NCBI GenBank assembly: GCA_900538365.1
Contig: UPXT01000001.1
Location: forward strand, 1 to 64,000
Direction: 5' to 3'
From: an uncultured Acidaminococcus sp.
Lineage (GTDB): Bacteria; Bacillota; Negativicutes; Acidaminococcales; Acidaminococcaceae
DNA: 64,000 nucleotides
A program made the position numbers and the translations under genes. The notes under the pieces are model-generated. The model was given only the letters and a program-made list of their open reading frames with translations. It was not told where the DNA came from and ran no database searches. Shown piece after piece: positions 42,108-50,230 of the stretch. The stretch's first letter is position 1, and each line of letters begins with the position of its first letter.

Positions 42108-42822
42108 TACAGCTTTTTTTGATCCATCCTATATTGTCTCAGGCCTCGTCTACATTTTTCCCTATCTCAAGGTGACTTTGGGACTGACCGTCAGCAGTGT
42201 TTGTCTAGGCACTTTCTTGGCCCTTTTCTGCGCTTTTCTTGAAATCCGAAGAGTTCCCCTTCTTAAGGAACTGGCCGCCCTTTATGTCCTCATCTGCCGC
42301 AGCTTGCCGAATATGGTCCTGCTCTATCTGGTTTATTATGGACTGCCCATTTTTGTTATGGCCATGGACCAAGAAGGCGTATTTCATTTTCCCGTGGAAA
42401 AAGTAACGGCCCTCCAAGTAGCTGTCGTGGGGCTCACCCTCCATACGGGGGCGTATTTAACGGAGATTTTCCGAGCTGCCTATGAAGCAGTACCGGAAGG
42501 TCAGAAAGAAGCCGCCAAATCCATTGGAATGACAGGACTTCAGGCCTTTTTTCGGGTCATCTTCCCTCAAGCAGTAACGGTGGCCCTGCCCATGTTTGCC
42601 AATCAGTTTCTTTCGACCATGAAAAGTACAAGTATCGTTTTTGTCATTACCGTAGTTGAGCTTTTTGGTGCAGCCAAATTGTTCAGCGAAGACAGTATGC
42701 GCTACTTTGAAGCCTATATGGCGGTAGCAATCCTTTATTGGCTTATGGGCGTCGGATTTGAATTCATTTTTGGGAAGATGGAAGGGAGAAGCAATCGGTT
42801 TAGAAAGGGGAATCTAGCATGA
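42100..42822 (+). CDS. Polar amino-acid ABC transporter permease 2
   Basis: A 240-residue permease with the same topology as its upstream neighbour. The EAA loop reads YEAVPEGQKEAAKSIGMTGL and CRSLPNMVLLYLVYYGLP corresponds to the RSTP region of its partner. It overlaps both adjoining genes (eight and four bases), indicating tight coupling. The sequence differs clearly from permease 1, so a heterodimer rather than a recent duplication is likely. Confidence 0.92.
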   Translation: MNSTAFFDPSYIVSGLVYIFPYLKVTLGLTVSSVCLGTFLALFCAFLEIRRVPLLKELAALYVLICRSLPNMVLLYLVYYGLPIFVMAMDQEGVFHFPVEKVTALQVAVVGLTLHTGAYLTEIFRAAYEAVPEGQKEAAKSIGMTGLQAFFRVIFPQAVTVALPMFANQFLSTMKSTSIVFVITVVELFGAAKLFSEDSMRYFEAYMAVAILYWLMGVGFEFIFGKMEGRSNRFRKGNLA

Positions 42823-43628
42823 TCCGCATTGAGCACGTTGAAAAAAGCTATGGGAAACGCCCAATCCTAAAAGATGTCAGCCTTGAGGTGCCAACGGGCA
42901 GTGTGACAGTTATCATAGGCCCTTCTGGGAGTGGGAAAACGACCTTTTTGAGAACCCTTAATTTTTTGGGACCCGCTGATAAAGGAACGCTTCAGCTTGA
43001 TGAGGAACCCATCATTGATATGAAACGGGCCAGCAAAAAGGAAATCCTTCATGTTCGCCGCAATACGGCCATGGTTTTTCAGCTCTACAATCTATTTTCC
43101 AATATGACCGTTCTTCAAAATGTGATGGAAGGGCTTGTGACGGTCCAGAAAATGGCCAAAAAAGAAGCCCGTGAAAAAGCCATTGCCTGCCTGCAGCAGG
43201 TCGGCATGGCAGAATATCTGAATGCCTATCCCATCCAGCTTTCAGGCGGTCAGCAGCAGCGCGTTGGCATTGCCCGGGCCCTTGCCATGAATCCTAAGGT
43301 CATCTTGTTTGATGAACCAACGAGCGCCCTGGACCCTGAAATCGTGGGAGAAGTGTTGTCTGTGATCCGAGAGATTGCCTCAAAATTAAAGATTACCATG
43401 ATTATTGTGACTCACGAGATTGCCTTTGCCCGGGAAGTGGCCGATCAAGTTGTTTTTATGGAAAATGGCTATATTGTGGAGCGGGGGAGTGCCCAGGAAG
43501 TCCTTGTCCATCCGAAAGAGAAAAGGACCCGTCAGTTCCTTAGCCGGTTCCTGGCTCCGCAATGCCTTTCCTGCGATGAAATGGACCCCAAAAAGGAGGC
43601 TGCCTTATGGTTGAATACCGCCTCTTGA
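42819..43628 (+). CDS. Polar amino-acid ABC transporter ATPase
   Basis: A GlnQ/HisP-type ATPase of 269 residues with Walker A GPSGSGKTT (near 35), Q-loop VFQLYNLF, signature LSGGQQQR, Walker B VILFDEPTSALD and H-loop VTHE. Typical members end near TRQFLSRF at about residue 245; this protein has an extra tail of about 24 residues containing CLSCDEMDPKKEAALW, which overlaps the start of the next gene by 22 bases. The tail may be a by-product of that overlap. It energises the two permeases. Confidence 0.93.
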   Translation: MIRIEHVEKSYGKRPILKDVSLEVPTGSVTVIIGPSGSGKTTFLRTLNFLGPADKGTLQLDEEPIIDMKRASKKEILHVRRNTAMVFQLYNLFSNMTVLQNVMEGLVTVQKMAKKEAREKAIACLQQVGMAEYLNAYPIQLSGGQQQRVGIARALAMNPKVILFDEPTSALDPEIVGEVLSVIREIASKLKITMIIVTHEIAFAREVADQVVFMENGYIVERGSAQEVLVHPKEKRTRQFLSRFLAPQCLSCDEMDPKKEAALWLNTAS

Positions 43629-44092
43629 CTAAAGACGATGGAGATGCTTATTTTGACGTCCTCCATCGCAGCTACGCAACTGACCGGCCATATCCACTTT
43701 CTTTTGCCGCCATGGATGAAACGCGGGAAGAAGCCGTACAATGGCTTCAGGAAGAGCCGACCTTTGGCCTTTTTGTGGATCATAAGCTCGTGAGTGCCAT
43801 TTCCCTGCGGATGCCTTGGGGGCATCATCCTGGCCCCTTTGGTGTGCCCCATATTGGACACTTCATTACAGACCCCGATGAGGCGCATCAAGGAAACGCT
43901 ACTAAACTCCTCCATTATGTAGAGACAGAAATCTTGACCAAGCTGCTTCATGCGCCCGCCGTGACCCTTGGGACGGCCAAGAGTCATCCTTGGCTTGCGG
44001 AGATGTACCGGCACCTTGGCTTTACGGAAGTGGGAGAAAAACAGCTTGCTGGGAAAAAGCATGTGACCGTCTATTTTAAAAAAGAACTGTAA
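43607..44092 (+). CDS. GNAT family N-acetyltransferase (YxeL-like position)
   Basis: A 161-residue acetyl-CoA-dependent N-acetyltransferase fold. N-terminal LLTKDDGDAYFDVLHRSY, a central IGHFITDPDEAHQGNATKLL (acetyl-CoA-binding loop region) and C-terminal LAEMYRHLGFTEVGE are GNAT-like. AAGGAGG sits six bases before ATG 43607, inside the ATPase gene. In B. subtilis the yxe operon acetyltransferase YxeL N-acetylates S-(2-succino)cysteine; co-location with the same kind of transporter and MmgE/PrpD protein suggests a parallel role, by context only. It is the last gene of the operon. Confidence 0.85.
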   Translation: MVEYRLLTKDDGDAYFDVLHRSYATDRPYPLSFAAMDETREEAVQWLQEEPTFGLFVDHKLVSAISLRMPWGHHPGPFGVPHIGHFITDPDEAHQGNATKLLHYVETEILTKLLHAPAVTLGTAKSHPWLAEMYRHLGFTEVGEKQLAGKKHVTVYFKKEL

Positions 44093-44103
44093 GGGATTGA
44101 AAT

Positions 44104-44139
44104 GTACCCTCTTTACTGGACACACAGTAAGGAGGGTAC
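44104..44139 (+). repeat. 36-bp palindromic repeat, copy 1
   Basis: GTACCCTC-T-TTACTG and CAGTAA-G-GAGGGTAC are 15-base arms with one G-T pair around GACACA. Its reverse complement matches 52290-52325 at 35 of 36 positions. It lies 11 bases after the acetyltransferase stop and may double as a terminator hairpin. Confidence 0.8.
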
Positions 44140-44233
44140 ATTTCACCCTGCAGTTTTTCTTTTTGTCACAAATTGTCCAAATCTTTTGGGTACAATAAAG
44201 AAAACATTTCTGCCAGGAAGTAGGAGGACAAAA

Positions 44234-44668
44234 ATGATCAAGAAACAATTTATTGCAGGCGTTCTTGCTGCATCCCTTTTTGGCTTTGGCGGTGGAGTGA
44301 TGACGGCCCAGGCGTTTGATTTTGGATCTGTTTTGAAACTCGGCGGTATCAGCTATCTCGTCAATCAGTTTGGCGGAGAAATCAATACGTTCATCAACAA
44401 AATTTTTTCCCAAAATGAAGTCACTACGGACTATGCAACAAAGGTCGTTCCCATCCTTAGTATGGGAACGGGCGGTTATATTGGAGCGGTCCAGGTTGTG
44501 GGGCCAAAAGCTCAGGTGGATAAGGTAAAGGCCGTGGGACAGCTTGAATTTAAATTCAGCAAGATTGCCCGTATCAAGGGACTTATCCCCATTGATAGCA
44601 TCAATATTACGAACGTGAACCGTGTCGAAGGCGTCGGTGTCTCCGCCGTCATCGACTTCAAGCTGTAA
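44234..44668 (+). CDS. Small secreted protein of unknown function
   Basis: A 144-residue exported protein. A Sec signal peptide (MIKKQFIAGVLAASLFGFGG, cleavage near AQAF at residues 25-28) is followed by a soluble domain with FDFGSVLKLGGISYLVNQFG and a beta-rich region ending VNRVEGVGVSAVIDFKL. The C-terminal Phe-Lys-Leu is not a convincing barrel signature. AGGAGG precedes ATG 44234; a TACAAT box at 44191-44196 may be its -10. I do not recognise the family; a Negativicutes-specific periplasmic protein is possible. Confidence 0.7.
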   Translation: MIKKQFIAGVLAASLFGFGGGVMTAQAFDFGSVLKLGGISYLVNQFGGEINTFINKIFSQNEVTTDYATKVVPILSMGTGGYIGAVQVVGPKAQVDKVKAVGQLEFKFSKIARIKGLIPIDSINITNVNRVEGVGVSAVIDFKL

Positions 44669-44671
44669 GAG

Positions 44672-44720
44672 AAAAAGGGCCGCACAGAAATGATGTCATC
44701 ATTTCTGTGCGGCCCTTTTT
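44672..44720. terminator. Perfect 49-nt palindromic bidirectional terminator
   Basis: 24-base arms (44672-44695 and 44697-44720) are perfect complements around a single T; the GC core GGGCCGCACAG is flanked by AAAAA and TTTTT. It separates the convergent secreted-protein and patB genes. Confidence 0.88.
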
Positions 44721-44776
44721 GGTGTAGAAGACCCTAGCGCACGACTCCAAAATGGAGGCACGTTCTTGTGAAGAAG

Positions 44777-44795
44777 CGGAGCGATTTCTGCTCCG
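44777..44795 (-). repeat. Copy C of the GGAGC palindromic repeat, inverted
   Basis: Reads CGGAGC, AGAAATC, GCTCCG on the minus strand followed by CTTC. It lies nine bases past the patB stop codon. Confidence 0.7.
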
Positions 44796-44803
44796 AGCCA
44801 GTT

Positions 44804-45982
44804 TTACCCTTCTAACGCGTCTTTCAGTCTCCCAAAGGCTTCCTCAATCACCGCCCTCGGTGCCGCCATATTAAAACGTTCGAATTGAGCCGTTTCAGGG
44901 CCAAAAATCTTTCCCGAGTCGAGCCAGAGCTTAGCTTTATCTGTGATGGTTTTTTCAAGGGCGTCATCTGATAGGCCATAGCCGGAAAAATCAATCCAGA
45001 CGAGATAGGTTCCTTCAGGATCGGTCATGACCGCTTTGGGAAGATGATTCTTGACAAATTCCCGCGTCCAGTCGATATTGCCCTTGATGTAGGCTACAAG
45101 TTCCTTTACCCAGGCGTCCCCTTTGGTATAGCAGCTTTTTACGGCAATCTGACCCATGATGCTGCCCTGACTGTAGCCAGCCGCGGCATTGGCCCGGCGA
45201 TACGCTTGGCGGAGTGTTTCATCAGGGATGATGATATTTCCCGGTTGGAATCCTGCAACGTTGAAGGTTTTGCTGGGCGATGTAAAGACGGCGAGGTTCC
45301 TGCGATATTTTTCATCAAGGGTCAGGAAACTTGTGAAGTGATGGGGCGCATAGACAAAATCGCAGTGAATTTCATCGCAGAGAATGATGACATGGTGGGT
45401 GAGGCAAAGGTCGCCTAGGCGTTCCAGCTCTTTTCGTGACCAGACGCGTCCCACAGGATTATGGGGACTGCAAAGGAGCAGGGCTTTCACGTTGTGATTG
45501 ATCATCTTTTTTTCTACATCGTCAAAGTCAATCGTATAGCGGCCTCCTTCATTATGAAGCTGGCTATTGACAAAGACGCGGCCATTATCTTCAATGACTT
45601 CACGAAAAGGGTAGTAGACCGGCTGCTGAATCAAAATCGCGTCATTAGCGCGTGTAAAGGCCTTGACGGCTGTAGCAAGACCGTAGACGACGCCGCAGCC
45701 CACTGTCACCCATTCGGGTTTGATGTGGTACCCGTGGTGGCGGGAAAACCAACCATCCAAGGCCTCGTAGTAGTCGGCATCAGGATCAGTATAACCAAAG
45801 ATCCCATGGTCGATACGGGCGTGAAAATCAGCGAGAATATCCTTTGGAAGGGCAAAATCCATATCTGCAACCCACATGGGAAGAAGGTCCGTACGACCTT
45901 TTCGCGCAAGACCAAAATCATATTTAAGGCAGCTTGTTCCGTATCGGTTCACCAGTTTATCAAAGGGGCTTTTGAGGGTCAT
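44804..45982 (-). CDS. patB: PatB/MalY-type cystathionine beta-lyase / C-S lyase
   Basis: A fold-type I PLP enzyme of 392 residues that cleaves C-S bonds in cystathionine or S-substituted cysteines. It has the family start LPMWVADMDF, GIFGYTD, CSPHNPVGRVW, Asp203 in LCDEIHCD and the PLP Lys238 in SPSKTFN. The start at 45982 is preferred because GAAGGA lies six bases upstream; a further ATG at 46006 precedes that site. It lies about 0.7 kb from the yxe-like operon in opposite orientation and could release cysteine from S-conjugates imported by it, which is inference. Confidence 0.9.
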   Translation of the reverse strand: MTLKSPFDKLVNRYGTSCLKYDFGLARKGRTDLLPMWVADMDFALPKDILADFHARIDHGIFGYTDPDADYYEALDGWFSRHHGYHIKPEWVTVGCGVVYGLATAVKAFTRANDAILIQQPVYYPFREVIEDNGRVFVNSQLHNEGGRYTIDFDDVEKKMINHNVKALLLCSPHNPVGRVWSRKELERLGDLCLTHHVIILCDEIHCDFVYAPHHFTSFLTLDEKYRRNLAVFTSPSKTFNVAGFQPGNIIIPDETLRQAYRRANAAAGYSQGSIMGQIAVKSCYTKGDAWVKELVAYIKGNIDWTREFVKNHLPKAVMTDPEGTYLVWIDFSGYGLSDDALEKTITDKAKLWLDSGKIFGPETAQFERFNMAAPRAVIEEAFGRLKDALEG

Positions 45983-46584
45983 TGTGCATCCTTCTTTCCT
46001 ACTCATTATGTATGATACATCCTATCATATCGGGGAACACTTTTTCTGTCAATGAATCGCAGGCAGCTTTACTTTTTTTAGATAAGAATAACTTTTGGCT
46101 GAAATATGATATTAAATATCGTAAAAACTTAAATAAATATCAATAAATTGATACAATATAAAATATAAATATAATTTGAAATAAAATCTAAGCGTGATTC
46201 ATCTAAAACTATCTATAATATTTACAAAATCGCAAAATTAATATATACTATCATTTAAAGAAAGGCCTCTTTTGAGAAAAAGAAACGCTAGCTATTTAAA
46301 ATTATCAATAAAAAACAATGGCTTGTTCGTGAGAATGCCGTTTTGGAGAGCGGTGTAAAAAACGATACTCCGGATAGGGGAAAGGGCTTTACTATGAAGC
46401 ACCGGGGAAAAAGGGTTACCCATACTTACCTTTTATCACCACGGCCATATGAATGGAATTTCAGGATCAAATGATCTAGGGACTATCATCCATAGGGTCT
46501 TTTGTGCTGTAAATCGTGAAGCGGTTTCTATTCTGCCGATGGGACCAACAAAAGGGCCATCTTTCAGTGAGAGGAGTCATGACA
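45983..46584. other. AT-rich intergenic stretch of about 600 bases upstream of the adhesin gene
   Basis: Positions about 46075-46315 are very AT-rich with no coding frame. 46316-46440 contains purine-rich segments and a GGGTTACCC mini-hairpin that might belong to a structured leader, but I recognise no riboswitch class. The adhesin promoter must lie here; no single -35/-10 pair is convincing. Confidence 0.5.
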
Positions 46585-48880
46585 ATGAAACAACACAAGA
46601 ACCTTTTAACCAAGGGAACACTTGCCGCTGCCGTGCTTGCCATGGTTTTTGCTGGTACGGCTTTTGCCGAAGTAACGCATATTACGCAGGGGGACGGTGC
46701 GACCGTTGTTAAAGATGGAGGCACGAACCAGACTTATATTGTAATCGGTCAGGGCGCTAAGGGATTTATTGGCCGTGGCGGTCAGGAAGAAGCTATTTCT
46801 CCAAGCGGAAAAACCGAGGATGCGGCGGGCGCCATTGCGATTGGGGACTACACGTATGCCCGAAGCGGCAGTATCATGATTGGCAGCCATAGTTTTAAAG
46901 GCAACATGGGGGATTTAAAAAACATTGATTCCTCTGCCCTTAAAACAGAAGGTGAAGGCGGTGCTTATGGCTTTACCGTTGCTACGACGACCATCGGTAC
47001 CAATAGCTTTACGAAAGGTTTTTTGGCTTCAACATTTGGTAATTATAATATCCAAACGAGCCGCAATGTCGGCTGGGGAAGACTCAACAATTATAATCTT
47101 GAAAACTTTGGCGCAACTGTTGTTGGAACATTAAATAGTAATGAATCCTACACCGCTCCTGAGAAATCTGGCTATTTCAGTAAATCCTATTCCGGGATGG
47201 CAAACAGCATCGTCGGGATTGCCAACAGGGTCAATAATTCCAACGGGACCCTCGTGTATGGCGCAGGAAATGAGATTACAAACTCTGTCAAGACGATTAC
47301 AGGAGTTTCTGATGCAACTTCTTTTAATGATACTACGGCCGTCGCGAAGACACTTCGGGATGCTGTTAAAAAATCTAACAGCGGCGGCGCGACCATGGCC
47401 TTTGGTGGCGGCAATAAAGCTGACTATACAAATCTAACTATGATTACGGGCGTCAATAATACTGTTACGGGCTCGTCAGATAAAATCAGCAAGCTTGATG
47501 CTGTTATTGGCTATAAGAACACCATCACGAATGCCAGCGATACTAAAATCATCGGCAGCGAGAACACCGTCGAAGACGACGCGCAGAGTAACACCATCAT
47601 TGGTGACAAGTACACCATTTCGAGCGGAAAGGCGAACAACGTCATTCTCGGCAATGACCATTGCAAACGGCAATGTGACGCTCCTTGGTTATAACACCAA
47701 TGTGAAAGCTGATGGCGGCGTAGCACTCGGTGCCGGATCCATTTTGAATGACTCGGAATCGGGATTGGATCAGTCCGGGTATAATCCGGCGACGAAGGCA
47801 AACGCCACCGACACAAGCTCCATTTGGCGTCCGACCCTCGCCGCGGTTTCTGTTGGTGTCAGCGGCAGTGACACGCGCCGCATTACGAACGTCGCGGCCG
47901 GTGTGAATGATACGGATGCCGTTAACGTGGCCCAGCTGAAACAGGTGGCAGGCAGCGCCGGCGGTTCGGCAAACCTCATTGCCGGCGACGGCATCAAGCT
48001 CGTCAAGGGTACCGACGGTTCCTGGACAATCAGCACGAACTTCGAGAACTCTGGTTCGGATGAAGTCACTTACAAGGATACGACGAATACGGGGGATACA
48101 GCCAACACCGATGGCGGTGCGACCACTACGGACGGAACGGCTTCGGATACCGGCAAGGCGGCTTTCATCGAAACGAAACTTACGGCCGATGACGGCAACA
48201 CGACGAGCCTTGGTGACAATAAAGACAATAAACTTGGCATCAAAGGCGATGGCTCGAATATTACGACGAGCGTCAGCGGCAGCGATGTGAAGGTTGCCCT
48301 CAGCAAGGACCTTAGTGTAAGCAGCATTACCATCAATAACGGCGGTCCGACCATCAACGAGGGTGGCATCGATATGAATGATACGAAGATCACCAATGTC
48401 GCCGACGGGGATGTTTATGCAGGCTCCAAAGATGCCGTGAACGGCGGTCAGCTGTGGAACGTCCAGCAAGGCATGAACGGACGCATCAGCCGCCTTGATA
48501 CGAAGATCAATCGTGTCGGTGCCGGTGCAGCGGCCTTGGCCAACCTTCATCCCCTTGATTTTGACCCTGATGACAAGTGGAGCTTCTCCACAGGCTTTGG
48601 TAACTATCGCAATGCCAACGCCCTGGCTATTGGTGCTTTCTATCGGCCTGATGAAAAGAGCATGGTGAACATCAGCGGCACCTTTGGCAACGGTGAAAAC
48701 ATGATTGGCCTTGGTGCAAGTTTCAAGCTTGGCAAGGAATCCCCTGTGACGAAGGGCAATCTCCAAAAGACCATTACGAATCTCCAGACGCTTGTGGCAA
48801 GTCAGGATAAAGCCATGAAAGCCCAAGATGAGAAGATTGCCAAACTGGAAGCCATAGTTGCCCAGCTCATGGCGAAATAA
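46585..48880 (+). pseudogene. YadA-type trimeric autotransporter adhesin, frameshifted
   Basis: A surface adhesin that would reach the outer membrane by type V secretion. The signal peptide (MKQHKNLLTKGTLAAAVLAM) and a YadA head with GAIAIGD, GAKGFIG and GANNxI-like rungs run in one frame to about 47659, then the frame shifts: an extra base in the CC at 47658-47659 leads to a stop at 47694. Removing one C gives GNDIANGNVTLLGYN and a continuous frame of about 764 residues, with DAVNVAQLKQV, the neck DAVNGGQLWNVQQGMNGRIS, the four-strand membrane anchor up to about 48733, and a 48-residue coiled-coil tail. GAGGAG supports ATG 46585. Mutation, phase variation or base-call error are all possible. 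Confidence 0.85.
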
Positions 48881-48894
48881 CTTCATCTAAAATG

Positions 48895-48926
48895 AAAAAC
48901 TCCGCCCTTCGGGGACGGAGTTTTTT
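48895..48926 (+). terminator. Intrinsic terminator after the adhesin gene
   Basis: ACTCCG pairs with CGGAGT, CCC with GGG (one bulged A), loop TTCG, followed by TTTTTT. Confidence 0.88.
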
Positions 48927-48958
48927 GTGGTTCTATAATTTATTTTGGGGCGATGCAA

Positions 48959-49930
48959 TCAGTGGTTGATGAGACCGAGGCGAGCAATCATTTCCATGTC
49001 TTCTTTGATGGTTGTTCCGCTTGTAGTGAGCATGTTGCCCGTGATGGAAGCAGATGCACCATGGAGCAGGGCTGATTCCCCGTTATCGGGCAGCAGCTTG
49101 CGTCCTGCGGCAAGACGGATGTTTGCCGTCGGGTTAATGAAGCGGAAGAGGGCGATGGTCCGCAGGATGTCTTCGGCAGGAAGGGAAGGACGGCCTTCCA
49201 TCCCTGTTCCGGGAATGGCCATAAGGGCATTGATGGGGATGGACTGGATGCCGAGTTCCTGAAGGGTAAAGGCCATATCAATGCGGTCCTGCCAAGTTTC
49301 TCCCATGCCGATGATGCCGCCGGAGCAAACGCAGAAACCGACGCGCTGAGCGGCCTTGATGGTGCGGATGCGGTCATCGAAGGTATGGCTCGTGCAGATG
49401 TGGGGGAAAAAGCGGCGGCTTGTTTCGATGTTATGATGGTAGCTTGTGACGCCGGAAGCAAAAAGACGGCGTAGCTGTTCTTCGCTTAAGATTCCATGGG
49501 ACGCGCATAGGTCAATCGTAAGGTCTTTTTTCATGTCCTTATAGATGGAAAGGGCTTTTTCAAAATCCTTTCCCGTCAGGGCACGGCCGCTCGTGACCAT
49601 GGCAAAGCGGTTGGCACCTGCGTCCTGGTCCATTTTGGCCGTCTCCATGATGGTCTTTTCATCAAGGAAATCGTATTCATCACAGTTCGTATGATGGCAG
49701 GCAGCCTGGGCGCAGTATTTGCAGTTTTCACCGCAGCGTCCGCTCCGGGCATTGATGATGGTGCAGAAATCAACATGGTTGCCGCAAAAATGGCGCTGCA
49801 GGGCGCCGGCGCCTTCTTGAAGCGCTGTGAGCGGCAGGGTCAGCATATCCTGGACAAAGGCATCGTCTTTTTTGAACCGATAGCCATCGATGATGGATTG
49901 TGTCATGGTTTTGATCGTTTGATCTGACAT
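48959..49930 (-). CDS. bioB: Biotin synthase
   Basis: BioB is the radical SAM enzyme that inserts sulfur into dethiobiotin. The 323-residue protein has the 4Fe-4S motif CGENCKYC (Cys66, 70, 73), NxxxCxxNC-type region TIINARSGR, GMGETWQDRI and the C-terminal IRLAAGRKLL with the Arg used by the 2Fe-2S cluster. The start at 49930 follows GGGAGG on the minus strand. No other bio gene is in the window, so it is a solitary unit, with a BirA-type operator over its promoter. Confidence 0.95.
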   Translation of the reverse strand: MSDQTIKTMTQSIIDGYRFKKDDAFVQDMLTLPLTALQEGAGALQRHFCGNHVDFCTIINARSGRCGENCKYCAQAACHHTNCDEYDFLDEKTIMETAKMDQDAGANRFAMVTSGRALTGKDFEKALSIYKDMKKDLTIDLCASHGILSEEQLRRLFASGVTSYHHNIETSRRFFPHICTSHTFDDRIRTIKAAQRVGFCVCSGGIIGMGETWQDRIDMAFTLQELGIQSIPINALMAIPGTGMEGRPSLPAEDILRTIALFRFINPTANIRLAAGRKLLPDNGESALLHGASASITGNMLTTSGTTIKEDMEMIARLGLINH

Positions 49931-49963
49931 GGTCTCATAACCTCCCTTATGTGTACAGGTACC

Positions 49964-49993
49964 AGTATAACGAAAAAGAAAAACGAGAGTCAA
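49964..49993 (-). promoter_or_regulatory. bioB promoter
   Basis: On the minus strand, TTGACT (complement of 49988-49993), an 18-base spacer and TATACT (complement of 49964-49969). Confidence 0.65.
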
Positions 49994-50016
49994 CGGATAA
50001 ATAAATATGGTTAACA
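49988..50016. promoter_or_regulatory. Probable BirA (biotin repressor) operator
   Basis: On the minus strand TGTTAAC, a 15-base spacer and GTTGACT form the imperfect inverted repeat typical of BirA sites (GTTAAC-like half-sites 14-16 bases apart). The inner half overlaps the bioB -35 box, as expected for repression by biotinyl-AMP-loaded BirA. Confidence 0.65.
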
Positions 50017-50059
50017 TAAAAACAAAAAAGGGTACAGCAAGATCAGTTTCTTCGTACTA

Positions 50060-50076
50060 TCGTGATAAAATCACGA
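50060..50076. promoter_or_regulatory. Palindrome upstream of garD
   Basis: TCGTGAT and ATCACGA are perfect 7-bp arms around AAA, about 65 bases upstream of the garD -35 box. Candidate operator; regulator unknown and not encoded next to garD. Confidence 0.45.
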
Positions 50077-50139
50077 AAATATCATGAATCACTTAATTAA
50101 TTTAAGAAATTCACTAAAAAACTAGAAGATACTGGGCAA

Positions 50140-50169
50140 TTGTAATCGTCCGACAACTTGAATTATAAT
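50140..50169 (+). promoter_or_regulatory. garD promoter
   Basis: TTGTAA (50140-50145), an 18-base spacer and a perfect TATAAT (50164-50169). Confidence 0.6.
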
Positions 50170-50230
50170 GAAGTCGAGAAAAACAACGGGCTGCCGCGCA
50201 GCCTGTCCAAAGAAAAAGGGAGGTTTATTT

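Noticed and set aside
46316..46440. Purine-rich leader considered as a cyclic-di-GMP or other riboswitch
   Set aside because: Conserved junction nucleotides and tetraloop/receptor of known classes could not be matched.
47655..47662. Programmed +1 ribosomal frameshifting in the adhesin gene
   Set aside because: No slippery run, rare-codon or stop-codon signal at the junction; a simple indel explains it better.
47642..48886. Open frame of about 414 codons antisense to the YadA-type adhesin
   Set aside because: Shadow of a repetitive, low-stop-codon coding region; no start signals or family features.
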